A stretch of DNA of 64,000 bases from Malachius bipustulatus (GCA_910589415.1 OU342630.1:19811867-19875866); one strand, 5' to 3'; positions 40,901 to 53,199 are shown, numbered from the stretch's first letter. Numbers and translations are program-made. Notes: generated from the letters alone by a model not told the origin.

Positions 40901-43424
40901 AAAAATATTTGCAGATTTTTCTGAGAGAACCTCCGATGAGATATTTAAAGTTGTATACTTTCAGTCGTTAGATGAAATTTGCCTTGCAAGTCACTATGTT
41001 TTCGACAAATCCATCTGCTTATGTATGTTGGTTTTCTTTCTGTTCGGCACACTCCTCTGTAGTGATAATATGTCAGACTGATGAGCTGGAAATAACCAGT
41101 GAAACATCGATGCCTCTGTTCTGTCTTTACCATACCATTAGTAGGGTTGTGTCGTTCAGAAAATGTTATGGTTTTTCAATAACCGGATTGCTGTAATTGA
41201 TACAATATTTAATTATTATTGTATCAATTGGTTTCTTATTATAACTTATAACTAACATTGGATATTATAAAGACCCATTAGCTTAACGGGCAGATTTCTA
41301 TGACCGTTTCTGAAGAAGGTATCGAGTCAAAATGTAAAATTATTTCAATAATATCTATTCTTGACATGAAAGTGTCTGCAAAAATGTTAAAAATTTCAGG
41401 GTCAGGCTGTATAGGGATAGGGAGTGAGCAGTGTCTTTTATTAGCAAATAACGGATGATGTCTTGATAAAACCAGTGTGGATATCGTCTCTCGCTAACTG
41501 CCAAACATTTTAGTGGTTTTATTTTATCAGAAGAGTCAATCATTTTTTATTTATACAGGGTATATTGCAAAAGCTCTGTTGTAACCACAGATTATGTGAC
41601 TGAAAATACTGGGACTTGCCTCGTGTCATTTTTCACAAAGAACTTCCTCCTTCAAGATACAGTATGTTTAAGTTGAAAAATTTTTCGAAGAATCGAAGAA
41701 CGAAGGGAGGAAATTGGGGTTATTTAAAAAGCAGACTATATTATCTAGACGTGAACCAATTTCTTCACTTTATTGCATTATAATATTTATGATTGAAATT
41801 AATCGCTATTATTCCAATGGAAATTCGTGAAGCACCACCTTCTTTGCATGAAGCACTAGCACGATGGCGAAAATCTGCATTTCCACTGAATATAATGCGG
41901 GGAATATAAATATGCAAACATTGCAAAACTATAATCGTATGTATTTGCTTAACAATAATAATAGTACTTGTGTGAGTGTGTGTGCTCAAAGTTGAAAGCT
42001 CCGACGGAGCAGATAAAACATAAAGCATCCATAATCCAGAACCGTATAATAAGTCCTTCCCTAGGGCGTTGAAACTTGCCACTTGGCCTATTATGTGGAC
42101 GGCTCTCTGGCCTCTCTGGAGTCCTGCCGTAGTCCTGCAGCGTAGCCGTCAGGCGATGAGACTGCCGCCTGCCGCCTTCCACCCTGCTTACAGAAATACA
42201 GGCGGAATGGTAAAAGGGAGTGGTCCAACTGCCCGAATGATAAAATCTCCTCTTTTCAGCTTTTTGTGTTGTGACCTATTGAGAGACGGATCCCGTGAAA
42301 TATTTCATTGTTGTGTAGATTTTTATTACGAATAATATTTCTCCCTTTCTTCTCACATGTCCTAATATATTTTCAATGCGAAATAAATGATAAGTGGTTG
42401 TTTAGTAAAACATATGTTTTGCAATACATTAAATTTTAGACAAAAAGGCCATCACCTAGGTATATGCTAAGTGGCGTGAAACTTGAAACAGAGCGAATAA
42501 GAGATTCGAATTTTCTTAACCTCAAAGCCACTGACATCACAGAACAGCAAGCAACCTTGTTCCCAGTAATCCCAGTCGATGTTTCTTATTTTTAAGTTTC
42601 TTGTTCCTTTTGATTGTGAACAACGTTTGAATTTTCATTCTTCTGTTGCATGTCAGACCATGCAATTCACAGGGATAGCAATTTTTATAAGATTTCTGAT
42701 TCATAGTTCAGGACGTGTGTAAATATCTAGTTTTAAAACAAAAGCATTCTTTAAAGCGATTTTGCTGCATAAATGTGTTCGATACGATAATAGACAATGC
42801 CTCTCATCTTCAGTTTAACAAAAAGTGGTACGTTTCATTGTTTTATTTCAACAAAAAAATCTAAAAAATAGTTTCTCGTAGATATTGGAGAAACCACCGG
42901 CCATGGACAAATAATGAAACATTAAGGATTTGTGCGCAGTAAACATACCTACAAATTGAGAGTTGCTAAATAAATTAGGTCAAGAAACTAAAAAAGTTAT
43001 TGAAAAAAAAACATGAAACTGAAGTTTTATGTATTATAATATATACAGAGTGATTTTCAAGTTATGAGTAATTCCTTTAAACCCCCTATAGAATTCATGG
43101 AGGCAAACAACTTTGTCGAATAACTTTTCTCAATTAATGTAAAAATTAACAGAGATACAGCCTCTAATAGTTTGAAAAAATGAAAGTCCATCTCTGTAAT
43201 AAATTCAGATAACTTGACTAATTTAAACAGATAAACGATCAAATCAACGAAACCTTAACTTTATCTTAATTTTTTATAAGGCATCCAATTATGCAGTTGA
43301 AATGTGTTAAAGCCCCAAAATTGTAAATATTGTAGATAGCTTTTCTTTTCCTTTTTGTTTTTTTTTTGCGGGTTTTCCACTGTGACAGAGGTGCCTTATT
43401 GGTCGTTAATTTAATTTTAATTTG
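40901..43424. other. Unassigned region with scattered solo transposon termini
   Basis: Termini without partners lie at about 41557 (TACAGGGTATATTGC) and 43046 (TACAGAGTGATTTTC). A half MITE related to 15367 lies at 41284. The stretch 42060-42200 is GC-richer and has a 77-codon minus-strand frame, but no motif was recognised. Confidence 0.35.
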
Positions 43425-43700
43425 AATCGGTTATATATTGCCTGATAACCCCACTCGCCGTATCGGACCAGCGAATACCAGATCGAGCGCCCACTTGGCA
43501 ATCGTCGGTATTAGGAGTCAGATTCGCTGACCAAAAGAAATTCGGTGCGCCGCGACAAAATTATTGTTTTTGCATTCAGTGGTGCCTTTCAAGTTTTTTT
43601 CACACTGTTGATCGTTCGAGACCACATAGGAGCCAGACTCATCACTCATCACCTAGGCCTAGGATAGGAAGGAAGCCCACTCTTCAGTTGGAGAAGGTAG
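43425..43700 (+). promoter_or_regulatory. Possible promoter and first exon
   Basis: A TATATATT at about 43431 sits before a GC-richer block. Further on ATTCAGTGG at about 43576 is initiator-like, and the block ends in GGAGAAG/GTAGGTGG, a good splice donor, near 43696. No ORF is apparent and no downstream exon was identified, so this could be a non-coding first exon of a gene outside the visible part, or chance. Confidence 0.2.
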
Positions 43701-43789
43701 GTGGATTTTCAGGCAATATCGTAAATAAATACAGTCCATTAATTTAATTTGAAAATCAGTACAGTATTTGAGGCTGTACTTTAACAGAA

Positions 43790-44065
43790 ATGTTTATACA
43801 AGATGGTGAAAATTATCAGATTTTTCATTTCCCTGTGTAAACATTTCAACTATACAGTAGGATATCAGATGAAAAGTTAAGATAGGGACATGCAAGCCGT
43901 TTTATGATATCTTGAGCCGTTTTCGTAGTAAATGTCTTTAAAGTTGGAAAATCACGATTTTCACTTGTTTATATAGCCTACTCAATTTAAAATACAACTA
44001 TAAGCACCATTGTGATTACATTTTCTCAGACAATCTGAAAATGCAATAATATATGGGGTGTCCCA
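43790..44065. repeat. Fragment related to the 19200 inner foldback element
   Basis: ATAGGGACATGCAAGCCGTT, CGATTTTCACTTGTTTATA and TCTCAGACAATCTGAAAATG match words of the 19200-19829 element. It ends in GGGGTGTCCC at about 44053. It is half an element with no mirrored arm. Confidence 0.5.
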
Positions 44066-44280
44066 AGTAAAAAAACAAAGATGGCCATCTTTCGCAATTT
44101 TTAAATGTGCCGCCATCTTGGTAATATTACATTTTGACTCGTCATTAGGTATGTTGCCTAAGTTACAAATTTTAGATTCCTAGATCATTTGGAAGTCGAA
44201 CTTTTTGTAGTGTGGCGTTTCAATCAATCACTCTGTATAGCAATATTTCAACCCTTATTTTTCCCTACCTCCCTTGCACG

Positions 44281-44655
44281 TCATTCATTCATTAAAAAAG
44301 AACGAATTTTCAGCATGTTTACTATAAAATAATAGGTACTCTTGGGGTCTTTTATGGAGACAGTGCCGTCCAATAGGGAGGTGGTACCATCCCTGTCATT
44401 AACTATGCTGCCCTTAAGGAGTATCGGACGTACAGGGTCATACATAGTACATCTAAATGGTATATGTTTTAAGGACTCAGTTTCGTGAAGACAACAGGCA
44501 GTACAGAGTTTAGAGTAGTCGATTCTGAAAAACGATTCCCTTTGCGACAGAGATAGAAGTGATTGGCCATAGGTGCGAAGTTGCGCCATTATCCTTATGT
44601 AGGTAATAGTTACGGCTTTTTGAAGGTATAAGAGAAAAATGGCAGGCATACTCAA
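44281..44655 (-). pseudogene. Jockey-like reverse transcriptase, carboxy-terminal relic
   Basis: The minus-strand frame has IMAQLRTYGQSLLSL, then LCTACCLHETESLKHIPFRC, the CxxC...H...C tail found after the RT of jockey-type LINEs, then MYDPVRPILL. Nothing of the catalytic RT core is present upstream, so the copy is a 3'-end fragment. Its 5' side runs into a ~77-bp segment repeated at 47270. Confidence 0.6.
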
Positions 44656-44705
44656 CGATTAATTAATAATAATAAAATAATAAAGGTAGGTCGTTATGAG
44701 TATAA
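44629..44705. repeat. 77-bp dispersed duplication, copy 1
   Basis: AAGAGAAAAATGGCAGGCAT followed by ACTCAACGATTAATTAATAA and GGTAGGTCGTTATGAGTATA recurs at 47270-47347 with about one change. It overlaps the start of the jockey-like relic. Confidence 0.7.
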
Positions 44706-45502
44706 AGCACATACAGTGCATTTACTAGCCTATTAGGTGGGGTCGGAGAATTCCTCCATCGCCCATAACAGTTGTCATGCTGGCAGTGCCCGAAACTCCA
44801 ACTAGAGAGCTTGCTTCCGTATCCAACAGCAAAGCCTTCCAGATTACCAGAACAAGCACAGACACGTGAGTCCCCTAGTTTCAAAAGCCGCCACGTCCAT
44901 ATTTTAAAATTTTTGAGTTAGTGGTGCCATCTGTTAGTCAGCATTGTTAGCTACCTATTCCAGTTGCTAACAAGTTTCAGAAACAGCTTTATACCATGCA
45001 AAATGCATCTCAATTCTAGTAGGTAGTTTCAAAAACAGTTAAGTCCATTTTAAATGAGGAACAAAAACAGCCAAATCCTGTGAATATTTATACTGATCTT
45101 AGAGCAGTTGATTCAAAATCACCTAAATCCAGAATTTCATTGTAATGCAATAAAAGCCGGTGTTTGTATATCGTGAATGAGTTATTGACTAAACACTTCC
45201 GACCTTCTTGGAGAGAAGATTCTACCAAGCTCAAATTAGAGTACTACAAAAATGTTATAGTATCTCAAAATTCTGTATCAGATGATGTTGAGGCCGATAT
45301 GACAAGTTATAGTGAGGATAGTTTTTGCAAGGACCAAGAACCAGATACCTAATTATGTTGCGGCAATATGAATTGCAATAATATATTTTCATGTTAGGTA
45401 CCAAGAATGTTTTAATTTGTTTACTAGTTTTTGTAAAAACCCTAACAAATCTAGAATCATAAATTATTTTCATTAAATTTGAAATTGTAATATTTTTTTA
45501 TA

Positions 45503-46699
45503 CAGGGTGTCCCAATATTCCATGGACATGGAGCAACCACAGATTACTGAGGTAAAAAAAAGTCGCTCGGACCAAACTTATCTCTATACCAAAGTGCTTC
45601 GTTTGTTCGTTAGAGGGCTTCAAAGTCTTTTGAAAATTTTAGTTTTTTTGAAATAGCTCAAAGTCGGCTGATTCCAATTCGATGACATTTGGTGGGTAAA
45701 TGTCTTATTAAAAGTACTAACTTCTGATGTACATGATAATTTGACGGAAACCCGGGAAGGGGTTAAACTACCCCTACCCTCCATTAAAATCGATCGTAAT
45801 TGTTGATAGGTAGCAGGAACGCTGTTCATGTTTTTTTGTTTGAAAGATACATCGTTTTAGCCCATTTTTGGTCTCCTACAAAAATCTGTATCTCTCCGAG
45901 GTGCTATGTGATAAAATAAATTAGTCGATGACACCTAACCAAAATTTTATTTCATTCTTTTAATTTGAAATCAAATTTTCAATTGTCAGGTGATTATTTG
46001 ATCTAATCTCATAAAAGATGTTTAGTATGGTTCGGTTTTTTTTTCAGGTGTTTGAAAACGTTTTTTTTCAAACGCAGTAAACAGTTTGCAAAACGACGAG
46101 GTTCCAAGAAAAGTTAAAATCATTTTTTTGCGCAGGATGGAACTTTCTAGGGTCCAAACCGGCGCCCACATCGAGCATCTTTTATGAGATTAGATAAAAT
46201 AATTACCTGACATTCCTGACAATTGAAAATTTGATTTCAAATTAAAAGAATGAAATAAAAATTTAGTTATCATCGACTAATTTATTTTATCACATAGCAC
46301 CTCGGAAAGATACAGATTTTTGTAGGAAACCAAAAATGGGCTAAAACGATGTATCTTTCAAACAAAAAAACATGAACAGCGATCCTGCTACCCTATCAAC
46401 AATTACGATCGAATTTAATGGAGGGTAGGGGTAGTTTCACCCCTTCCCGGGTTTTCATCAAATTATCTTGTACATCAGAAGTTAGTACTTTTAATAAGAA
46501 ATTTACCTACCAAATTTCATCGAATTGTAAACAGCCGACTTTGAGCTATTTCAAAAAAACTAAAATTTTCAAAAGACTTTGAAGCCCTCTAACGGACAAA
46601 CGAAGCACTTTGGTATAGAGATAAGTTTGGCCCGAGCGACTTTTTTTTACCTCAGTAATCTGTGGTTGCTCCATGTCCATGGAATATTGGGACACCCTG
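45503..46699. mobile_element. Large single-level foldback with ~518-bp arms
   Basis: The left arm 45503-46020 starts CAGGGTGTCCCAATATTCC and the right arm 46180-46699 is its nearly perfect inverse. TA flanks both ends. The loop is only about 155 bp and holds a small hairpin (GTTTGAAAACG...TTTCAAAC). The arms contain CCCGGGAAGGGG, CTACCCCTACCCTCC and CGATCGTAATTGTTGATAGG. No protein. Arm identity this high suggests young age or arm-to-arm conversion. Confidence 0.85.
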
Positions 46700-47599
46700 T
46701 ATAGAGCTATAATATAGTTTCTGCTGAAATATTTTTTTATCTTTTTTAAAACAAGTTTTAATCATAATCTGATTCTATAACCCTACCCAATAAGATTCAA
46801 AACCAGCTAGATCCATTCTCAGTTTCATAATCCCCTTAATCCATCATTTTTTTTTGCAATATCTCGATTACATATTGGCTAACATTTCAAATGTTAAAAA
46901 CTATCCCTTTGTATAACGTCCATGAAGCAAATAATACCATAATATATGACAAATATTGAATACGTTTACCAGCAACAGATTTTAGTGTTTTGTGACGAAT
47001 TAGGTAAAACGGATTAAGTGGGTTTTGAAACTAGGGGACTCACGTGTTTCGCTCTACTGGACCTCTTCAGTGTGCTGCATCTGAAGTATCCGGAGGATGC
47101 TGTCGGATGAATGGAAGCTTGGCCGTCTTAAATAAAACAGCAACACGGATCTCCGTTAGGTGTAAAGTAGAGCGACATCTAGCGGTCATTCTAAAGAACT
47201 AACCGTGAGTTCACTCAAAGTTTCTTGCAGTTTCAGACACTACCAACGCTAGTCGATTGACAATCATGAATAAGAGAAAAATGGCAGGTATACTCAACGA
47301 TTAATTAATAATAATAAAATAATAAAGGTAGGTCGTTATGAGTATAACAACCTTTTAGAAGGTATGTACCGGAAAGCTTTTATAAATTAGAGGGAACGAG
47401 GCAGTCCGCAGGTGTGTCACATCGTCTTAAAAAAGTTTCTCTCTAAATTTTTCAATCAGTGCATTTCTCATCGACCAGAAATCGCAGCTATCAGGAACAT
47501 CTGCCAGACTTCCCTCATTGATGTAAGAGAACAGATGCTTCAGCTGAGAGAACCAGTTATACTTTTGGTTACCAGCGATACACAGTATAGGTCACTTTT
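46700..47599. other. Intergenic; no complete gene
   Basis: A GC-richer stretch at 47040-47250 and a weak plus-strand frame (47412-47636) may be 5' parts of the decayed element whose endonuclease starts at 47600. The evidence is weak. Confidence 0.3.
47270..47347. repeat. 77-bp dispersed duplication, copy 2
   Basis: Same text as 44629-44705 in the same orientation. It lies between an inverted 24-bp match (47023-47046 against about 44862-44885, containing AGGGGACTCACGTG) and the endonuclease relic at 47600. Confidence 0.7.
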
Positions 47600-48238
47600 T
47601 TGTCCCCGACAAAAACTGTTGACTTCATACAGATAAACTACCCCAAAGCTGAGATATCCATCTTGGGTGATTTTAATGTACATAACATCAACTGGCTTCA
47701 ATACTCAAATTTTACTGATGAAGAAAGCCGTGAAGTGGAATCGTTTGCCAACAGCTGTGGTTTTACCCAGCTCGTTGATGAACCAACCCGCATTCCCGAT
47801 CGCGAGGAAGAATTCGCTAGCGTGTTGGATCTGTTTTTGACCACGAACCCTCAAATATGTACTATCACGGTGCCATCTGTTTGTGCTAGGGAAGTTGCTC
47901 AAGTCATCCTAACAGGCATGGAAGCCTACATTCCCTTTTCAAAAAACAGCCCTCATACAGCAAACATTGGTTCAACAAAAGATGCAAGGAAGCTGTCGGC
48001 TCCCAAACAACTGGCTTTTCGCCAATGGCGAGAGAGCCTCGACGGCATAAACCGCAACAATTTCAAAGCTGACAACCAAAGAATTAGGAACAAACTTCTC
48101 TCCTGCCCTAGCGGTTCGAAATCTTTTTGGTCGGTAACTAAGGCAGTCAGTCAGAACTTCACCAGATCCACTTACACGGATAGACGGGACTATCGCATCT
48201 ACGCATCTATTGCAAACATAAATTTATTGTCTCCATAA
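47600..48238 (+). pseudogene. Jockey/R1-like endonuclease fragment with internal deletion
   Basis: The frame reads KTVDFIQINYPKAEISILGD (GDFN motif), then SFANSCGFTQLVDEPTRIPD and ASVLDLFLTTNP, the middle of an APE-type endonuclease. It then skips the SDH region directly to REVAQVILTGMEAYIP, SAPKQLAFRQWRES and SGSKSFWSVTKAVSQNF, the linker before an RT. The catalytic His segment and the RT are missing, so it is dead. The frame is otherwise open for 212 codons. Confidence 0.65.
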
Positions 48239-49524
48239 AATAACATAGCTTAAGTTGATAAATTTGCTTTGCTCGGTAGATTTAAATTTGTGAACGAGGT
48301 ATAGATAGACACTCCCTGGTTCCAGCATCAGGCAAAAGGCGCTCGTCTACGGCTAGATGATAAGTTCCAGGCTCTTTACCTTTACTGCCGTTAGTAGTCC
48401 GTAGGTCAAGTTCACGACAAAACGAGTTCTTGTAGCTTCATTGATCAACTGAAAATAAAAACGTTACTAACAGACGGTGGCATTGCGGATGGATTGAATG
48501 ATTTTCCTGTGGCTTTATCGTTTCGCTAAGGAATGAGAAACAAACAAAAAAAAATACTTCTGATTATTATATTTACCTTGAAATTTATAATGATCTGAAT
48601 TTATAAAGAATTCCCTTTTTATTTATATGATTATTTGATTTAATAAATTAGACCTAGGGGACAAATTATAGTCGCATGAAATGAACGCGGATTTTCCTAT
48701 TAAATGACTGAATAGGCTCGTCTTCTATTACGTAACGGTCAATTCTCGTACGAAATAGAAGGCTGGCCTTTTTGTGTCCGACTAATTAATCAGAATAATT
48801 GGATCAGGGATGCGAATCAATTCACTACGTATAAATTTCTTTATTAATCATTTCTACTGCGCTCTTTTGCCGGTTAAACAGCGACCAGGTAGGTACTCAT
48901 GTACCTACCTACCCAGGTACTTTATAGATGGCGCAGTTTATATTTTTTGGATTGAACTCACTAATTAAAAGTAGTATTATTGTTTGGTTAAGATAAAAAT
49001 TGTGTAAAAGGGAATTAACTATTTAAATAATAGACTTTAATTGTCGTTTCTTTATTTTTCAGAGCAACGCGATTGTTTACTTTTAATTTTTCAATTCCCA
49101 GTAAGTTTGGAACCATAATTATTGTATATAAATATTAAATTATAAAATAAGATGAAGATAAAAATATAAAATATAATGACATGCAGACATTGTCAAAATC
49201 TAAAAAATGAACCCAAACCACAAGAAATAGTCAAATAATAATATAGTTTATCAGCAATTGGTTCAATATGCAGGGTCTTCCAAAACATGTGTCGGAAAAT
49301 AAAAGGTGTGATTCTTTGGCGAGTTCTGTGGAAAAAATTTCCTAATAACATGGGTCTGCAAACCCACCGTTTTCGAGGTATTTATGGAAAAAAAAATTTT
49401 CGATTTTGAGACTATTTCTTTGGAACCATTAATTTGAGATATAAAACTGAATTTTTGTACACATCTGTAATTAATATTATTTACTTTTTAAGCGTTAATA
49501 TTATTTACTTTTTAAGCGCTACTC
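48239..49524. other. AT-rich spacer with a solo terminus
   Basis: TGCAGGGTCTTCCAAAACAT at 49268 is a degraded terminus of the kind also seen near 53300 and 60860. A direct repeat GCGTTAATATTATTTACTTT occurs twice at about 49490-49520, just before the I-type element. Confidence 0.45.
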
Positions 49525-49539
49525 AAGATTTTTTTCCAT

Positions 49540-51192
49540 ATGAGAGAAGAGAAGCAGCACGTAATACCATCCAAAAAACAACACCCAATAAACAACAAAA
49601 TAACGATAGATGAGCTAGAAGAGGCACTTAGAAACGCAAAACATTCATCACCAGGTCCAGATACAATCCCATACGAATTTCTACAGCACCTCCCTCCAAA
49701 CGGAAAAGAACACCTACTCAAAATCTACAATAGAATATGGCTGCAGAACGAATTTCCTAAAAAATGGCTAGAAGCAAATGGAATACCCGTATTAAAACCA
49801 GGAAGAAGTAAACACGACGTCAAATCTTACAGACTTATATCGCTCACAAGCTCCATATGCAAAATAATGGAAAAAATTATAAATACTAGACTGATGTACA
49901 CCCTAGAGAAAAATCAACTTCTCACTCACTATCAGAACGGTTTCAGACACGACAGATCAACTATAGATAATCTTATCCAGCTCGAATCCGACATATTAGA
50001 AGCCTTCGCAATAAAACAACAAGTAATTGCAATATTCTTCGACATAGAAAAGGCCTATGATATGACATGGCGCTACTCCATACTAAAACAGATGAAAGAC
50101 TGGAACATAGACGGCAACATATTGGCATATATAAAAAACTTTTTAAATGAGAGGAAGTTCAGAGTAGTAGTAAACGGACACGTCTCGAACACTAGAACAC
50201 TCCAGAATGGGATTCCGCAAGGCTCAATAATATCTGTCACCCTATTCCTAATAGCCATAAACAGCATTATGAAAACCCTAAACCCAATCGTTAGAGGCAA
50301 TTTATACGCAGACGACTTTGTAATATATGCAAAAGGAGCAAATACTGAATCACTAAAGATCGCCTTACAGAAAACGTTAAACTCCCTTGAAAAGTGGTCA
50401 GATACAACAGGACTCAAAATATCAACAGAAAAAACAAAATGCTTACTATTCACCAAACGAAGACACACATCAGATATATCATTAAAACTCCACAACTGTA
50501 AACTGAACTTCGTTAACAACATCAAATTCCTGGGAATGACATTTGACCAAAAGCTGCAATGGAAACTTCACATCCAATCAATTCAGAAAGCCTGCGTCCA
50601 AGGAACTAACCTACTAAAAACAATCGCCCACCACGAATGGGGAGCAGATACCGCCACATTAATAGACATCTACAAGTCAATCATCAGGTCAAAAATAGAA
50701 TATGGATGTATCATATACGCCAGTGCCTCAAAAATAACTCTTAAACCTCTGGAAATAATTCAGAATTCGGCCCTAAGGACAGCACTAGGAGCCTATAGAA
50801 CGTCCCCTGTTAATAGCATGAGATGCCTAGCCTCTGAGCCACCCCTACATATAAGAAGGGAACAACTCACCATGAATTACATGGCAAGAGTAGAGTCCAA
50901 TCGGAGTCACCCAAATTATAGACTCGCTAATTCAACCAACTACCATCAAATATTTTATAGAAAACCACATTTCCCACAACCAGTATCAATAAGAATAGCA
51001 AAGATCAAGGCAACTCAGCACGAAAGACTAGCGACGTATCCAAAATACACAGACAATTTCACTCCCTGGCTGACAAGCAGTTCAGAGCTCAACACAGAAC
51101 TCACACCATTCCATAAGAGCGACACACATCCAGAAATTATTCTGAAGGAATTCCATCGCATAGCAGCTAAATACAACAACGCCACATTCATA
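49540..51192 (+). CDS. Reverse transcriptase part of the I-type element
   Basis: Motifs in order: HSSPGPDTIPYEFL (~35-48), YRLISLTSSICKIMEK (~97-112), QNGFRHDRST (~132-141), FFDIEKAYDMTW (D168), NGIPQGSIISVTLF (~223-236), YADD (256-259) and FLGMTFD. These are the RT palm and thumb that copy element RNA at a nicked target. The product runs on toward RNase H; it is cut after ATFI by the foldback, inside which a stop ends the translated frame at 51258. The ATG used is probably internal, since the 5' part of the element is missing. Confidence 0.82.
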
Positions 51193-51933
51193 CAGTGCTT
51201 CCCAAAAGTAACGGATAAATTCGATAAAACGGAGAGGGCTGTTTTTTTGAAAAAATAAAAAAACAGGTCGATTTTGTTTTTGAGTTGTTCAACTTTTGAC
51301 ATAATATTTGGGTATACAGGGTGATGCGCGAAAAAGTGGTGACGTCATCGGCATTTTTTTAAATGGCAACCCTTAGTTTTTATTCCATTTTTTTATACTT
51401 AATTTAATTGCCAGTATGGTAATGTAATCAATTTGTAACCTTAAATAAGGAAATTTCTGAGAAACAGCTTGTGAGTCGAAATTGTGCACTTTTTACTGAT
51501 GTGAAAATCGGAACATTAGCGATAAAAATAAAAAAATATCAAATAAAAATTACTGTTTCCATGGTAATTTTATAAGATCTGTCTATTAAATTAAGTCTAT
51601 CAAATTGAATCTGTTAAATTAAATTAAATTAAATCTATTAAATCTGTGGAAATTAAGTTATTTTCTCCGAAATTTCCTTTATAAACGTTACAAAATGATG
51701 ACATTACCGTATTGGCAATTGGATGAAGTATCAAAAAATTTAATAAAAAATAAGGGTTGCCATTTAAAAAAATGCCGATGACGTCACCACTTTTTCGTGC
51801 ATCACCCTGTATACCCAAATATTATGTCAAAAGTTGAACAACTCAAAAACAAAATCGACCTGTTTTTTTATTTTTTCAAAAAAACAGCCCTCTCCGTTTT
51901 ATCGAATTTATCCGTTACTTTTGGGAAGCACTG
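51193..51933. mobile_element. Two-level foldback (CAGTGCTTCCCAAAAG ends) inside the I-type element (copy A)
   Basis: Outer arms of about 122 bp (51193-51314 and 51812-51933) contain TTCGATAAAACGGAG and TCGATTTTGTTTTTGAG with complements. The inner element 51317-51809 starts CAGGGTGATGCGCGAAAAAG and sits at the middle of GGGTATATACCC. TA flanks the outer ends. Removing 741 bp plus one TA returns both halves of the retroelement to one frame. No protein of its own. Confidence 0.83.
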
Positions 51934-51935
51934 TA

Positions 51936-52733
51936 TATACTGATGCATCGAAATCCGAATCAGGCACCGGATCAGCAATGCACTCCCCAACAAAAAACAT
52001 CGTAATAGGCCTGCCAAACATATGCTCAATATTCACAGCAGAACTTTACGCTATAAAAACAGCCCTGAAATACACATACGACAATCACATACCAAGTAGC
52101 GTCATTTGCACCGATTCCCTAAGTTCAATTCAGGCTATAAAACACATGTATTCTAAAATCCCTCTGGTAAGAAAAATAAGAGATCTGATGACGGAAATCG
52201 CCAGGCATGGACTCCGAAACACTATCATATTCACACCATCACACGTCAATATCAGCGATAACGAAACTGCAGACCGCCTAGCAAAGCATGCAACTAAGGA
52301 AGAAATCAGCATCCCTCAAAACATCCACACAAAAACAGACATCGAAAATGAGATCAAGAGAAGAGCCATCAAAAAATGGCAGGAAGAATGGAATCAAGAA
52401 ACTTCAAAACTGAAACAAATAAAGAAAACTGTACAAACAAAACTTCCACTCCCCAAAGGCAGAAAGAACCAGTCAATTATATCTAGACTCAGGCTGGGAC
52501 ATACCAGGGCCACCCATGAACACCTCTTAAAGAAGGAACCTACCCCACTCTGCTACGCTTGCGAAGTCCCCGTCAACGTACACCATATCTTGATCGACTG
52601 CCCGCTAAATGAAGAAGCCAGACTTCTCTCAGGCATTCCGAATAGCCTACAACAAGCTCTAGGCACAAGCAATGAAAACATCAACAAAGTTCTCAACTTT
52701 ATAAGAATAACAGACCTAACAGAAAGAATATGA
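51936..52733 (+). CDS. RNase H and carboxy-terminal knuckle of the I-type element
   Basis: The text begins YTDASKSESGTGSA (first catalytic Asp), then TAELYAIKTAL (Glu), VICTDSLSSIQAI (Asp) and NISDNETADRLAKHA (last Asp), the four acidic residues of RNase H. This domain removes RNA from the RNA-DNA hybrid. A zinc-knuckle-like CYACEVPVNVHHILIDC follows, and the ORF ends at TGA 52733. It is the continuation of 49540-51192, separated only by the foldback. An ATG at 51834 lies within the foldback and is not the native start. Confidence 0.82.
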   Translation, partial: YTDASKSESGTGSAMHSPTKNIVIGLPNICSIFTAELYAIKTALKYTYDNHIPSSVICTDSLSSIQAIKHMYSKIPLVRKIRDLMTEIARHGLRNTIIFTPSHVNISDNETADRLAKHATKEEISIPQNIHTKTDIENEIKRRAIKKWQEEWNQETSKLKQIKKTVQTKLPLPKGRKNQSIISRLRLGHTRATHEHLLKKEPTPLCYACEVPVNVHHILIDCPLNEEARLLSGIPNSLQQALGTSNENINKVLNFIRITDLTERI

Positions 52734-52872
52734 AAATTTTATAACAAGTTTCACAACTAAAAATGTATTAATATTTAAGAGATAAATGAATGTTTAAACA
52801 TAGTAACACATCAATGTAAATTCACTTAGGATCCTGCTAATGACCTAAGCGGTTGAAGCAGGTTAATTATAA

Positions 52873-52892
52873 TAAAAAAAAAAAAAAAAAAA
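52873..52892 (+). repeat. Poly(A) tail of the I-type element
   Basis: About 20 consecutive A directly follow the 140-bp 3' UTR and mark the element's 3' end. Confidence 0.75.
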
Positions 52893-53199
52893 AGCTGCCT
52901 TCAGTCAAAAGCTTAATTGTAAACTTTTTCGAGCAAAACAGTATTTTATCGTTGCCCTACTTCTTCAATCAACGGATTTATGAGGAAAAACATAAAAGTA
53001 GCACATGTTTTGCTGTGGACAAAAAACGCACTTGTTTTTGATTTGTTTTACTACCAAATAATAAAAATAATTTGCCCTCCTAGAGTACATAATAATAATA
53101 ATGACAAGTGTGTACAAAAGCTGGATTCTGTATCTTTAACAGTTCCTGAGATTAGTAAAAAAAATAAAAAAAAAATGATTTTTTACAAAAAAAAAACTT

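Larger units (their letters stand above)
49525..52892 (+). mobile_element. I-type non-LTR retrotransposon, 5'-truncated, split by a foldback
   Basis: It holds RT and RNase H in one frame interrupted by a 741-bp foldback (51193-51933). It ends with a run of about 20 A at 52873-52892. The upstream endonuclease is absent, so the copy is 5'-truncated close to 49525. Both coding halves are open, which argues for a young insertion. Codon use is distinctly A-rich with many CCA/ACA codons compared with its surroundings. Confidence 0.8.

Noticed and set aside
41949..42182. GC-richer minus-strand frame of 77 codons, possible exon
   Set aside because: No recognisable domain and no supporting splice pattern; left unassigned.
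45164..45352. 62-codon plus-strand frame with an acidic end
   Set aside because: No homology recognised; could be the tail of a decayed gene but cannot be supported.
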